From Dermatemys mawii (Eukaryota > Chordata > Testudines > Dermatemydidae): a DNA stretch of 64,000 bases. Position 1 is the stretch's first letter, and each line of letters opens with the position of its first letter. Made by a program: the position numbers and the translations under genes. Where the stretch lies: contig ML677335.1 in NCBI GenBank assembly GCA_007922305.1, positions 36,381,545 through 36,445,544 on the forward strand. The letters run 5' to 3'. The notes below the pieces were generated by a model. That model ran no database searches, was not told where the DNA came from, and saw only the letters and a program-made list of their open reading frames with translations. This document shows, piece by piece, positions 21,799 to 33,639 of the stretch.

Positions 21799-24044
21799 AT
21801 CTCTCTGTGCGGAGGGCTTTCTGCCTGCTTTACTGCAGTGTATCTAAAATGTACCAGTTTTGGTGCAGTAAGTTACTTCTGCTCAACAAAGCTACCACAG
21901 TTCAGCCTACATACGAGCAACTCTCTATATTTAACCATTTTTACAGCTATCCTCCTTCCCTGGCATAGTAAAATAAAAAATGAAAGGAGGCTGTAAACCT
22001 ATCTAGTGACTGGGAAACCATATCAACCCCCTTACCTCTCAGTCAGCTCTACCACCTGATCTACTCACATCCAAATGCAATTCAAAATTGCCCTGGTAGT
22101 TTTTAAGCCTCTCTGAACATATGCCTGGCTAACACCTCTTGGATCCATTTACCTAGTATTCTCTCTGTGCACTCTTCTCCTTCATTCTTGTCTTCCTTCA
22201 CTCCCTCTCCACAGCTGAGGATTTCTCTTCTCTTGTGCTCTTCTCTTGAGCCACCAACTCATCTTCAATTTTCATTATAAAACCTCCCTGCTTTGAATAA
22301 ACTTGGCCACTGGACAGTGCAATTTACTGAAAATAGCTGGAAGTACAAATTACATCTATTTGGCAGGAAATGTCATAGTATAATAGCTAGCTGGAAGTAA
22401 TTCTTCCTTCGATGAAGAATAAACAGGAGACTTAATACAATATGCCTTTAACACTTTGGCTGAAGGCAGATAAAATCCATACCATGCTTGTTGCAGTTGT
22501 ATTAACACAGGGTCCTAGATCCATCTCTTAAATGGTGCTATTTTATTTTGCAGATACATAGTGTTAAATTTCTCATTTTATACATGTATTGATGGACTTA
22601 CATATGTAAGATTTCTTGCAGGAATTAGGTTAAAAGGTCACTCAAATTCGCACATTGGGTAATATAAAGTCCACGGTCAGTTTCCTGCCTTGCATTAAAA
22701 GTGGATTGGGTTCTATTTCAAAGCTATGTGTGGAGCCACAAGAGGGATTTTCATGCTACATGTTTCCATCAGCTACAGCCTGTGATAGGTTAGCAACATC
22801 AGAACAAGAAAGAGAGATGTTAGCATTGCTGGACAACCACTTGTCTTTTTAGCCCTACCAGGTTCCTGACCCAAGCTGTAAGAGTGAAGAGGAGAATTTA
22901 TTGCCTGTCCTCAGAAACCTCCTCAAATGGATTTATTTTTGTTGCTTTTTGTTTTTAATAAAGAAATACACTGTCACGTGATTCACACTTCACATGTAGG
23001 GTTTACAAATAAAAAAGGGAGCAGAAGGAGTAGGTGGGTTTATGAGAACTATGATGAATTTGATATTTTATTTCAAATGACTTTGTCCCCCTTAAATATT
23101 TTCCTGCAATAAGGTGAAGCTAAACGCAATAGTATTACACTAGTGCATGAGAACTGTAAGAAATGCAAATAAAATTAGGTTTCAACATTTCTTTAAACTT
23201 TAGTAGTTTTTGGTGGTGGTAATACAGATTTTTTTTTTTAAAGTGATTTTTTTAATCTTGATAATGCCTCTTTGAAATCCATCTGCATTTCCGATAAGCC
23301 TATTATCTGATGGTGAAGTGTGATTAGTATACTGCTGCTAGTAGCTTTTTTATTATATAATCTACAAAAGATATGTCCTCTGAAAGGGGCAAAATCATAA
23401 CTAATTAGCAATTTCCAAGCACTGTTATGCTATCTCTCTCTGTAGTCCACGCAAAACAATGTGTTGATGTAATATTAAGGCTAAGAAATCAAGTACTCAA
23501 AAGGGGGAAATGCATAATTGTACTTGAAAGCTCAACCATAAAACTTCACCCTTGACCCAACTGACTGTTGCCCTGTGTCTGGTATAGTCATCCATACCGA
23601 ATAAAGTGGGTGTAAATACTATCAAACAAGAAAGATAATGTTTTATGGAGACAGTTGGCATGGCTTAAACGATATTAGTGTGTGGCAATGATGAATCAGG
23701 TCCATTGTGTTTATAAACTATGATCTTTCTATCATATATGTATTTATACTGAGTGAACAGAAAACACTTGACATTAAGGTTAGCTATGCATGTGTCCTCA
23801 TTGTTTGACTTACAATGTAAAACAAAAGAACTTAAAGGAAAATCCTGCTGTGTACTCAAGAAGAAAATATAAATAACTTGCTGAAAGCTGTCCAGAATAA
23901 CATTCCTTTTCCATTTCCTCAGAAGCTCCATGATAAATAGATTTGCCTGAATTAAGGTAGCTTGTACCATTGCAATCAGAGATGCCAAAGGCATGGAGTT
24001 GATCTCTTGCTTCTGAAGAAAAAGTAACATGAAAGTATGTTTCT
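21799..24044. other. mostly unique non-coding DNA
   Basis: 22,085-22,120 translates as FKIALVVFKPL, similar to the FKI-LLVYKAL segment at the end of L2 reverse transcriptases, so 22,060-22,290 may be an L2 relic. Nothing else is recognised. Frames at 22,655-22,852 and 23,665-24,030 lack support. Confidence 0.4.
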
Positions 24045-24069
24045 GGGGGGGGGAGGGGAGAGGGCGGGG
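24045..24069 (+). other. G-quadruplex-forming motif
   Basis: Nine G, then AGGGG, AGAGGG and CGGGG give four G tracts with loops of 1-3 bases, the classic intramolecular quadruplex pattern. A GA microsatellite follows. Confidence 0.6.
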
Positions 24070-24077
24070 TTTTTAAA

Positions 24078-24118
24078 CAGAGAGAGAGACAGACACAGAC
24101 AGTGAGAGAGAGAGAGAA
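24078..24118. repeat. GA/CAGA microsatellite
   Basis: AGAGAGAGAC, AGACACAGAC and GTGAGAGAGAGAG form an interrupted dinucleotide repeat. Confidence 0.85.
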
Positions 24119-24119
24119 A

Positions 24120-25620
24120 AGGCTGAAAAGCAACGCCGTGGGAAGCTAAAATGATTTCATGATAATATAGTCCAAACACACACACTTTATAAAAGGAAAA
24201 ACAGGGCAGCAGGGATGGTTTTAGTAGCTCAAATCTCTCAACTGACTAATTGAATATGTTGATATTACCACAGATGATTTTTGCATCTCAAAAAGGTCTG
24301 ATTTGAAACAAAGGCAATTTTAAAAAATGCCATTTGACTTTCTATTTTATATGATGCATCCAATTCTAACATTGGCCTCCATATGAACAAGGATTTCCAT
24401 ACAGCATATGAATCTCACAGTTTTTTCTACTCAAAATTTTGTATTCAATTGTAATACATAAAAGCATGCAGTACTGTCCACAAGGATAAGAGGTAGGATT
24501 TCCCTCCCTACCAGCTCTAAGTATTGTCCCTGCACTAATTGACCAGAAACTTCATTTCTGTGGGTCAGATTCATTTGCTTCTTTCAATCAGATCTAGATC
24601 AGTGTTTGGGTAGTAGAGAAGATGAAACAATTGTCTAATCTGGCAAATCCTGTATTGTAGCTACAGCTGTATGAAGGGCTATGATACATCTGAACTCTCT
24701 GGTTAAATGAAGGAGTAGATCAGGGACCTCAAATAAACACAATTCTTTTGCACAATATTCATAATCTCCTTCTTATTCATTCTTGTGAAAAGCTGTGAAA
24801 GCAAAATTTGGCTCACAAGAATGTTTGCAGAAAGGAAGTGTTAGGGATACTTTCCAAACACACATGCATAAAGAAAATTTACACAAAGCAACATGCAATC
24901 TCTTAGTGGTGGTTTGGAATCATCCAATCTGGAAGCAAAAACAAAACCATGTGAAAACAATCATACAGCACAGAAAATAAATGATGAATATAAATTACTC
25001 TAAGCAATAGTTTGTGTGAAGTTAGGTAGCAACGCATAGGCTGAAAAAAAATCATATATACCATTCATCTAATGATGTCAACTAAACATGTTATTGCAAG
25101 TCCAAGTCGGGTTCACAGATAACAGAAAAGGGGGCTAAATTAATCAAATAAGGTGTTTGCTGCATTTGGCAAAGAAAAAGCAGTATGAACAGCTGTCAAG
25201 AGGACAATCAACCAGGAATTATACATAGTTTGCAACACAATTCTACCTGCTCGTGTTACTACATTTAGGATTTGTTTCCATTTGCACTATTGGGCCCCAG
25301 CTATAATTTTATGACAGTAGCTAAAGATCAGATTGAACAGCCAGACAAGAGACTGTGTTCTGAAGGGACCGCCCAGAAATGGAGTACAACACCAATCTCT
25401 TCTCATGCGGCTGAGGGAAGAGTTTGGGGTTCTGTATCTTGTCTTCCAATAGAACTTTACTGGTCTTCTAAGAAGAAAGACCTGCCAGGAGAAAGGGAAG
25501 TGGGGTGAGCCCAAAGATGATGTGTCATAGAAGCCACAGAAATTCAACGGTGGAAAGGGTTCATTTGTGAGGTTTTGATGTAAGGGGCGGGGAGTCCCCT
25601 GAGCCTAGTGAAAGAGCAAA
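24120..25620. other. unique non-coding DNA
   Basis: No exon or repeat recognised. Confidence 0.4.
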
Positions 25621-26160
25621 AGAGCTAGATGAGCTACAGCAGTACAAGTATGGCAGTACGGTACACCACGCTGTACCAGCTACTACGTGTACACCGGAAA
25701 GACACAGGAGGAGCAGAACATGGAGCCACTTGGCAGCCCCATGCTGGCAACTCCTCTGGCACAGCTGTACTGCCCTCACCCCCTCCATGCAGGCTCTCCT
25801 CCATCCATATAGTAGCCTTGCCGGAGGACAGAGTGGGAGAAGGTACAGCTGCGGTGGAGGAAATGTCAGCATGAGGCTGCCCCACAGCCCCATTTTCTGC
25901 TCCGTTCCCCGCTGCAGTTCCTGTGGTTCATGGTTCTTGCAGGAACTGCAGAGGGGAAAGAAGCAGAACCCCCCGTCCTGCTCCCTGCTCTTCCATGGAG
26001 CTCTCTCTCCTCTGGCTCTATTTGTGCAGCAGTAGCCCCACTGGAGGATAGGGTTGAGGGTGGGGTGGGGCTGGGAGTGGTACAGCTACCAGAGAAGCAT
26101 GTGGGGAGAGTGTCGGGGCCCTGGGCTGGGGGTGGAGTGGGGGGGAGTCACATGGACGTT
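25620..26160. repeat. GC-rich interspersed repeat
   Basis: The start, CTACAGCAGTACAAGTATGG and CAGTACGGTACACCACGCTG, is a GTAC-rich block I recognise as a reptile repeat. The rest is GC-rich with two similar segments, CCGGAGGACAGAGTGGGAGA and TGGAGGATAGGGTTGAGGGT. Overlapping frames of 80-110 codons on both strands are composition effects, though a decayed CpG-rich sequence is another possible reading. Confidence 0.4.
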
Positions 26161-27277
26161 ATCTGCTGTCCGCATGTCCCATACCAGAAAGAAACAGATT
26201 CCACTTGACCACTGATGAGCAATAGAACTTTGGTGTGGTTTCTCTGTCACCAAAACACATGGTGAAATGAAGCTGAACACAGAATATCTGGGTCAGATTG
26301 TTTGACTAGGGCTTAAATTTGTTTGTTGCACATTTGTGGCTCATGGAACTAGACTAAGGAAACGGAAGCTGCCGAGTGGCCTCATCTCCCCAGGCACTTA
26401 GCCCTTCAGAAGCAGCGCTCAGTACTTTTCAGGATGCAGTCCTGGAGGAAAGATGAAAGTAAAATTTTTGTGTGTATCCAATACTAAGAAAAATCAGCTG
26501 TGTACTCGTGACTTGTTTCCTCAGTTCCCCCACCCCCTCCACTTGCACTTTGAGAGAAAATGCATCATATTGAGATTGGATTTATTTTGCTTGAGCCAAC
26601 TCATTCTGGCAAGATTTTCTCTCTCAGTCCCCATCAACCCATATAAATGCTGAATGTTCACATCTCCCCCGGCAGAGCACAACTCAGACCTCAGACAGCC
26701 ATCTTAGAAAATTAGATAAAAAACACATTTGCATCTGGAAACAGCACAAGCAGAATCAATTCTGCATAGATCATGTTTATTAGACACAGGGAAACTAAAA
26801 GCCTATGGGTTTAATCTGTGAAATTATGCATGCTTGAACATGTATCTCAGATAGTAAAATTACTGTGTTGGAGTGCATAGCAAGAGAATGTTGATGTGCA
26901 AACTTCCATTAATTGTGCTCAGCTTTTCTTCCTGGTATCCATGCTAAATATATGCTAAATCTTTCAGACTGGGGTGAAGAATCCATCATTTTTATGCTTT
27001 AGATTAATTTGCACTGAAGTATTTAGAGGACCGCAACATATCTCAGGACATCTCCAGTAGGGTTCCAGATTTGTTTTTGTAAAGGCAAATATCCATGATT
27101 TATAGTTATGGTGGGAGGGAAGGGAAGGGAAAAGTTGAGGTTTCTAATAAAATTACTTCTCTGATGGATTTAAAAAGTTTCTCTTTCCATAGAGAAGCAA
27201 GAGTGAAAATCTTCTCCCCCAAAATCAAAATTGTAAATGCAAGGAGCCCTTCCTATCAAAGTGCTCAAAATTTGGGG
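26161..27277. other. unique non-coding DNA
   Basis: No exon or repeat recognised. Confidence 0.4.
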
Positions 27278-27355
27278 TGAGATCTTGGCCCCAATGAAGC
27301 CACTGAGAGTTTTCCCATTAATTTTAAGAGGGCCAGGATTTCACCTTTGGTGTTT
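27278..27355. repeat. palindromic MITE (GGTGAAATCCTGGCC family)
   Basis: GGTGAGATCTTGGCCCCAAT on the left pairs with GGGCCAGGATTTCACC on the right. The middle, CACTGAGAGTTTTCCCATTA, is a self-complementary core that has decayed. Confidence 0.65.
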
Positions 27356-27369
27356 AAACTGATCTAGGA

Positions 27370-27600
27370 AAGGTCTACATTACACAGAACCTATGTTGGC
27401 CACTTAATGTAAACTCAGTGTATGCCAATACAAGGAGTTTGTCTGCAGGTGTAAGAACTTCACCTTCCCAGGCAATGTTACCTATGCTGACAGAAGGACT
27501 CTGCCGGCATAGCTGTGTAAACACTGGAGATTTTGTCAGCATAGCTATGTCCCTCAGGGAAGTTGTTTTTTCATATCCTGGACCAACATAAGGCAAGTGT
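27370..27600. mobile_element. MITE, diverged
   Basis: The left end is AGGTCTACATTACA and the right end is GGCAAGTGTAAGG, weakly inverted. Internal GGCATAGCTGTGTAAACACT and CAGCATAGCTATGTCCCTCA resemble this turtle MITE family. Confidence 0.5.
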
Positions 27601-30600
27601 AAGGTTTAAGTATTAGACCAAGTGGTACAAGTGGTGGCTGTTAAATGTCATTTATTGGACTATGTGGTTGGTGTGGTTAAATCTTGCAGTTTGTGAGAGA
27701 TAGTCTCATAAACACCAAGAATAGTTTTCCTTAAAAATAAATTTCCATTTTGAATTGAAGACTGGATTTGGATGGTAATTACATGCTGCCTTTTTAAAAA
27801 AAATTCTCTTGCCAAGTAGTTGCTGCAGCTGCAACAACATTTTGAAAAACAACCCTCAAATACTGGGAGGAATTTGGGCTATCTGATGCACCAAACTCAC
27901 TGGTATATTTGCCCAAGGCTGCATGCCAAGCTGTGGTACCTGGAAGCCCATACACATGGACTCTGGATCAATAAAAAAAATGCTAAGCATCACAAGTGAA
28001 GATCAACTGCTCTGTATATAACAAGATGGAACAGGGACTTTCATGAAGTCCCACAGAAAGAGTTGGTCAAGCATCAAAAACAAATCTTCCCGCCCGCCCC
28101 CCAACGGAAAGGATTTCTCTACAAAACAGGAATATTTTCAGGGGAAATGTCAATTTGTTACAAATTGCAAGTTTTCATCCAAACACTTTTTTAATATAAG
28201 TATTTACTAACTATCCTCATTAGCCATTTAATATAGCTATAATAAATTGATTGGCAGGTGGCATGATAAGAGAGAGTCTTGAGGAGAGGGTAACTACCCC
28301 TTGTAGGTCAGTTGATGGAGGATCCTTCTTTACATAAGGCGAAGCAAATTGAAAATTCGGATGTTTCTGCTAAAAGTTGACAAATGGACAGAAAAGGCAT
28401 CTTTGGCTCAGGAGGCAGAAGTGTCAATGGGGAGGATGAGACATGATAAGAGACAAGAGTGGAGAAGAAGGGAGGGCAAGATATAAATAACCTTGCAACT
28501 CCACTTTGGTAACAGGGGGAAAAGAAAGAAAGAGTGTTGAACTCAGGGGAGGCCAGAGAGAAGTCACAAGAGACCTGGCTGATCAATCATTTGTGAAAAG
28601 CCCACACAGTGAGAAAGCATGATGCCATTTAAGCCCCCTGAATATGAAAAGTAGTGCATCCTCGTTCTTAATGGGAGCCAAAGTCATTCAACTGAAAGAT
28701 GCCAAAAAAATCAAGATCTACAGTAAACAAGTAAAGTTGCTGAATTCCAAATGGACTACAAAACTGAGAGTTAACAGGGCAGTAAATTCAAAGCAAGGGT
28801 CTAATAATTTCTTATAGATGGGCAGCTGCTTTGAGATACAGAGCAGAATTGACTCAGCACATGTTGTGAAAGGTAAACACAATGATGTAGCAAACTAGTT
28901 TAAAAAGGAACCTCACAGATTACCGGAATTAAAACCCTATTCAGTTTTAATTTGTATTGATATTTTTAAAAACTTGTTTTTTTAAAAAAGGCAACATTGG
29001 CATTGTGAAATGTTATTTTAATATTAAAATTTCACTTGGAACTAAATGATCATGTTGGGACAATACTTTCCCATTTCACATGAAATTTCACTAAAAAAAA
29101 AAGTGACCAACATTATCACACTATCCTAGTAAGAATCCTCAACGTTGGGCCTTTCCTAAAGAGCAAAGAATCAAAACTGGAATCTGTACAAATCCACTTT
29201 CATGGTTAGACTTTGGAAAAGACAGTAAGAGACTACTTCGGAAGGAAAGAAGACAAATTAATGGAGCAATAATTGCAGAGTAATGGAGAAACTAATTCAT
29301 CTAGCATGTTTTTTTAAGACAATGATAAAATCATTTTCAGTGCAAATGGAAAGATTCTGGAATCCAATGATGAAATAAAGGTAGCATTTAGGAGAAAAGC
29401 AATGACTGGCAAAAACAGTAAGAGGTTCTTTAAAAGGTGGAATTGAAAGGGATCACCCATGCAAAATGTTTAATTATTTTCTTTTATTAAGTAAATTGGT
29501 CACAGCAACTATAGGTCTTATTCCCACCGGTACTACAAGTTCTATGACATTAAGCAAGCCCGTGCTCAGAATACAGATCGCTACTCCCACTGCTGTGGCA
29601 ACTGGTCCTAAGTGTCAATGTTAAGCAGTTCTACCGATACACTGTATGGTGTTATTTGTATTTCAGCCTTAGAAAAAACAGTAAAACTTCAGAAACAGAT
29701 TTTCTGTATATATGTAAATACATAAGATGCCAGGAGATGATACTTGAGTATGCAGTGCTGTTCATAGAACTAACAGAAGCTGTTATGGCTGTTGCAAATG
29801 ATTTCCTGTGTGCAGCTTTTTTAGAAGCACTAATGCTAGTAAGGACATTGCTGTCCATGCCCCTCCAACTACAAGACCGGTGGAAGATAACCGATATCTC
29901 CTCAATATGTCAGGCCACTAGAACCAGAGTCATGGGAGAGTGGCAGATGTGTGAGGGGTGATGGGAGGAGAAGGGGTCAATAGTGCATCAGCATAGACAG
30001 AAGGGTGATTTAATTAAGAATGAGGCTAGCCATCTTGGATGAGCTGCAAATTCCACTCTCCAGCATGAGGAATTTATGAAGTGTCCTGTCTCTGCTGGAA
30101 GTGATGACACAGAGGATCCCAATGGTAGGAGCGGCTACTTCCTGGCTGATTGTAACTTAAAATGGCAACCGTACTGTAGCATTGAAAGCCCTTTTACGTT
30201 AGACCAGCACATCACAACAAAAGTAGTTATGATATTAGTACAGAGAACCATTTAAATTACGGCTAGGCTAGTGCTAGCAGGAGAATGTAGTAGTGTAGCA
30301 GAAGTAAAAGAGCTGATTCAGTTTTGCTAACGCTTCCAAAAAAACACTGAGGCTTAAGTACATTATTGACATTTGACATGGCTCTGTAAAAATAGACTTC
30401 AGTTCCTCTCTGGGGGACCAGCCACCTGAGCTCTTCTGCCTCTAATGACAGAGGTCTACAGACAAGCACAGAAGATGGGTTTGGAAGGAGGCCAGATAAC
30501 CACCTCTCCCACATCCGGCATCTTTCCTCAGTGTAAGTCAGGGATGAGAAAGGAAGAAGGTGACTGTCATCTTCCTCCCCTCCCTGTGTGATGGCAGCAG

Positions 30601-31203
30601 AGGCAGCAATAGGAACTTTGATTGGACCTTTGTCAGACTCTTGCTAGACACCCCCACTACTACTGAATTCAAGCCCTGTTCACTCTATCAGAGAGTACAG
30701 GAAACTTGAGATAAAGAATCTGTTAGGGCTAAAAGACTTCCCTACATGTCACGTTTTGCCATGCAATTAATGAAAGGGTAAAGGGAGGAGTCATAGGAAA
30801 GAGGATCTGTGGAGGAGGAAACCAAAGCCAGCAGGGCAGTACTGCTGGCTCTTCGGAAATGTGGAAGGCAACAGGGCCCATGCTGAGACCTCCTCTATGT
30901 CTCCTCTGACACTGCGTGGGAGAGAGATCGCCATAATGTTTGATTCTGAGTCTTTTGTATTTCAGAAAAAGTTAATAATTGTGCATGTTGGATTTGTTTT
31001 AGCTGAACCAAGTCTCCCAACCCTAGTGAGTAATGGTCAAAGAAGAGAAGCACTTTTTTTGCATTTTTATCACCAGGTATATTATATAGAGAGCAAAGAA
31101 ACACAAATATATGTAACCTCTCTTGCCTCCTAGTGGATTGATGGGCTTGTCTTCCCTTGTCTCACTGCAGGCAGTTTTGTACTGGCAATAAAATCTCCAT
31201 ACC
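27601..31203. other. unique non-coding DNA
   Basis: AT-rich, and I recognise no repeat family. Open frames at 29,656-29,961 (101 codons, plus) and 28,308-28,586 (92 codons, minus) show no domain or splice support. Confidence 0.45.
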
Positions 31204-31207
31204 TATG

Positions 31208-31812
31208 TGTGACAAAGTTCTGAGTCTGTATTGGTGCGTCCTGCACTTCCTGGCAGATTTAGGGGCCTCAGAAACTCATCCAGGCCCCAGAATGACCTCC
31301 CTTTCTCAGTAAGTAACTAGGGGAGACAGAAAGTGGGGAGCCCAGGCCTGCCCTCTACTCCGGACTCCAGCCCAGGGACCCTAATAGTATCAGCTAAGAT
31401 GGCTGACCTTTTATCCACAAAACACAATACAATTCCCTGGGCTACTTCCCACAGCAGTCTCCGCTTCTTCAAACTCCACCTCAGGGCCTCCTTCCTTCTG
31501 TACGATATGTTGTCCAACACTCAGTCTCACCAACAGCATAACTTCCTTCCACAGCTCCTGACACCCACACCCCACCTGACTAACTGGGAGGTTTTTATCT
31601 GGTTTCAGCCAGTCCCTGATTGGCTTCAAGTGTCCCAATCAGGCTAGCTGTTTCTACTCCTTTCTAGAAGGTTCTTAATTGGCCCCAGGTGTCTTGATTG
31701 GCCTGGAATGGCCTTTGTTTGGCTATCCAGGGAACAGGGACCTACACATCCTGAGGCTGATATACCTGCCTTCCAGCACTCTCCTATACCCTTCTGGTCT
31801 GACTCCGTCACA
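31208..31812 (-). mobile_element. solo LTR, 605 bp
   Basis: On the plus strand it begins TGTGACAAAGTTCTG and ends CTGACTCCGTCACA, so it has the TG...CA borders with inverted TGTGAC/GTCACA. Both flanks are TATG (31,204-31,207 and 31,813-31,816), a target duplication. Internal blocks match a reptile LTR family that I know in the opposite orientation, so sense is minus. No gag, pol or env sequence lies beside it. It is best explained by recombination between the two LTRs of an integrated element. Confidence 0.85.
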
Positions 31813-31816
31813 TATG

Positions 31817-32790
31817 TTAGTGTGTGTATACGGTTTCATGAATCTGAGTCAGAATCACAGACTTGTGTTCTTTATGGCCTAACCCAAGTCACTGCTATAG
31901 AGTTAAATGACATGCTAGCAATTTTAAGCTATGTCTTACGTTGACCTTAGGAACAAATACAGTTCCTTGCTGGAGGAAGAATATGCAATATGAGTTGATC
32001 TAAAAATCCTCTGTGGATCATTATAGAAGACATTTCTGTTTTGCAGAATATTGCATTGTATTTTCCTCATTCCTGGACATACATAAGATGCTTTATTTTA
32101 AAAGCTTTGACCTATCTTTCATTAGACTTACACACAAATAGTTCCCTACTCTTGGATTCTGACACCACATGATCATATTAGGAACTTACTCTGTATCACG
32201 CCAAGGCCTTTCCTTCTATTAACCTATGTTACCCTACTACTTTATTTACACAGGCTGAAGCTACAACAACACAGAAATACATGTTTGCAGGCTCAACAAT
32301 CACTTAAAAATATTACTGACTTCTCCCAGAAAATGCATGAGAAAAATATGGCTCAACTTAAATCCCATCCTGAATTCCTGTGGAAGAGTAACTGAGAAAA
32401 AAAGAGAAATTGTTTTTTATAACACAAGTGGGAGTCTGAACTTTGTAAATTTAATTTTAATTTTTACAATTAGCTGCTAACATCCAAATATCTTAATTTG
32501 GGAAGAGCTGAAAATGTGACACATTCAAAATTGTCATTAAACAAATTATCGCTGTCTGTATTCCTCTCTCCATTTATATTGTTTTAGATTATGTTCCTGA
32601 TATTACAGACTAACTAGATACAGGAAACATTTCCATAAGATTTACCCCAAATATGGATAAAAATAGCTCCAAGGCATTTTGTTTAGACAAATATAAAATA
32701 CATACAACATATTCACTAAATATGTTATTCATATTTAAGGTGAAGCTATTGGTTTTCATGGCACTATCCAGAGGTAAAATATACATTAAC
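31817..32790. other. unique non-coding DNA
   Basis: Strongly AT-rich between 32,390 and 32,720, with no exon or repeat recognised. Confidence 0.4.
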
Positions 32791-32794
32791 TGTG

Positions 32795-32900
32795 GTTAAG
32801 ATTGCCCAACACATCCCATTATAAGACCCTGTTTTCAGTTCCTTATAATTTTTCCACACTGACTGTTCAGGCTGAAAATGTCCATGCCCAGTATCTGCCT
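32795..32900. repeat. unnamed interspersed repeat, copy 1
   Basis: CCCATTATAAGACCCTGTTT, TCAGTTCCTTATAA and CAGGCTGAAAATGTCC align with the copy at 40,065-40,140. There TCCCATTGTAGGACTCTGTT and TCAGTTGCTTATAACTC occur in the same order. The family is unnamed here. Confidence 0.55.
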
Positions 32901-33129
32901 CAGGCTAAGTCTAGATCGAAAGAGTCTGTCTTGTGTTCTCAATGCTCTCACTTCTGGTAACCAGGCTGCCTGAAGGAAGAAGAAATGGCCTGAATGGAAC
33001 ACAGAGGGATGAGGAACAGGCAGGGAGCTGGCAGAGGCTGCATAGGCAAAGTATGGGGGAAGGTGAATAGGAACAGAGAAGTGGAAGGAGGCCAGACTGG
33101 AGGAGAAGGGACCAGACACAGATTGGGGG

Positions 33130-33235
33130 AACAATGATTTATCACCACTAACACACTCTCTCCTCCAGAACCTGGAATTGAACCCAGGAGTGCAAAATCT
33201 TTACATTCCTCTGCCGTAAGCAAATAGCTATGAAA
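33130..33235 (-). repeat. tRNA-like SINE relic, antisense
   Basis: CCACTAACACACTCTCTCCT, then TGGAATTGAACCCAGGAGTG is the reverse complement of a tRNA-like head with a B box (GGTTCAATTCC). Confidence 0.5.
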
Positions 33236-33371
33236 CCCACTGGGAAAGTATGCGTCTGTCTCTCTCCCTCCCACTACTCTACCAACTCAAACAGTAGATG
33301 CCTGTGTTGTGGATCTAAAGGTCCAAACCCCACTGATGATCCAAACTGGGGGGTCAAAGTGGTGCCCCATG

Positions 33372-33622
33372 TGTAGATGGATTAGGGGTTTATGGGGCCC
33401 TGGACCAAAGCAAGCAGGGCCCCCTCCCAACCCCTTCCACTTGCAGTCCCTGCCTCCTGGCGCACCTGCCGGGGAGCTGGGTCAGGAAACAGTGGTTGTC
33501 CCACTTGGTGCTCCTGATGCTGAGTGGGCAGAGTGGGTCGGAACATGGGGGCACCCATTTTTTCAGGGTCCACTAGTTGGCTGGGGCCTCTGGGCATAGG
33601 CCCCATTGGCTAATCTACCACT
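33372..33622. mobile_element. GC-rich element with inverted ends
   Basis: GATTAGGGGTTTATGGGGCC on the left and GGCCCCATTGGCTAATC near 33,600-33,616 form imperfect inverted ends around a GC-rich core. No coding capacity is supported. The 96-codon frame at 33,309-33,599 and its opposite-strand partner are compositional. Confidence 0.5.
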
Positions 33623-33639
33623 GGCCACATGAGAGAATT

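Noticed and set aside
22655..22852. Possible last exon ending EMLALLDNHLSF
   Set aside because: The frame reads plausibly but I see no convincing acceptor with pyrimidine tract or poly(A) signal at the right distance.
25561..26208. GC-rich ORFs as a CpG-island gene start
   Set aside because: The GTAC-rich start looks like a repeat, frames overlap on both strands, and no splice donor or initiator context stands out.
29656..29961. 101-codon plus-strand ORF with LVRTLL-like helices
   Set aside because: A competing minus-strand frame covers the same bases, and no domain or splice context supports either.
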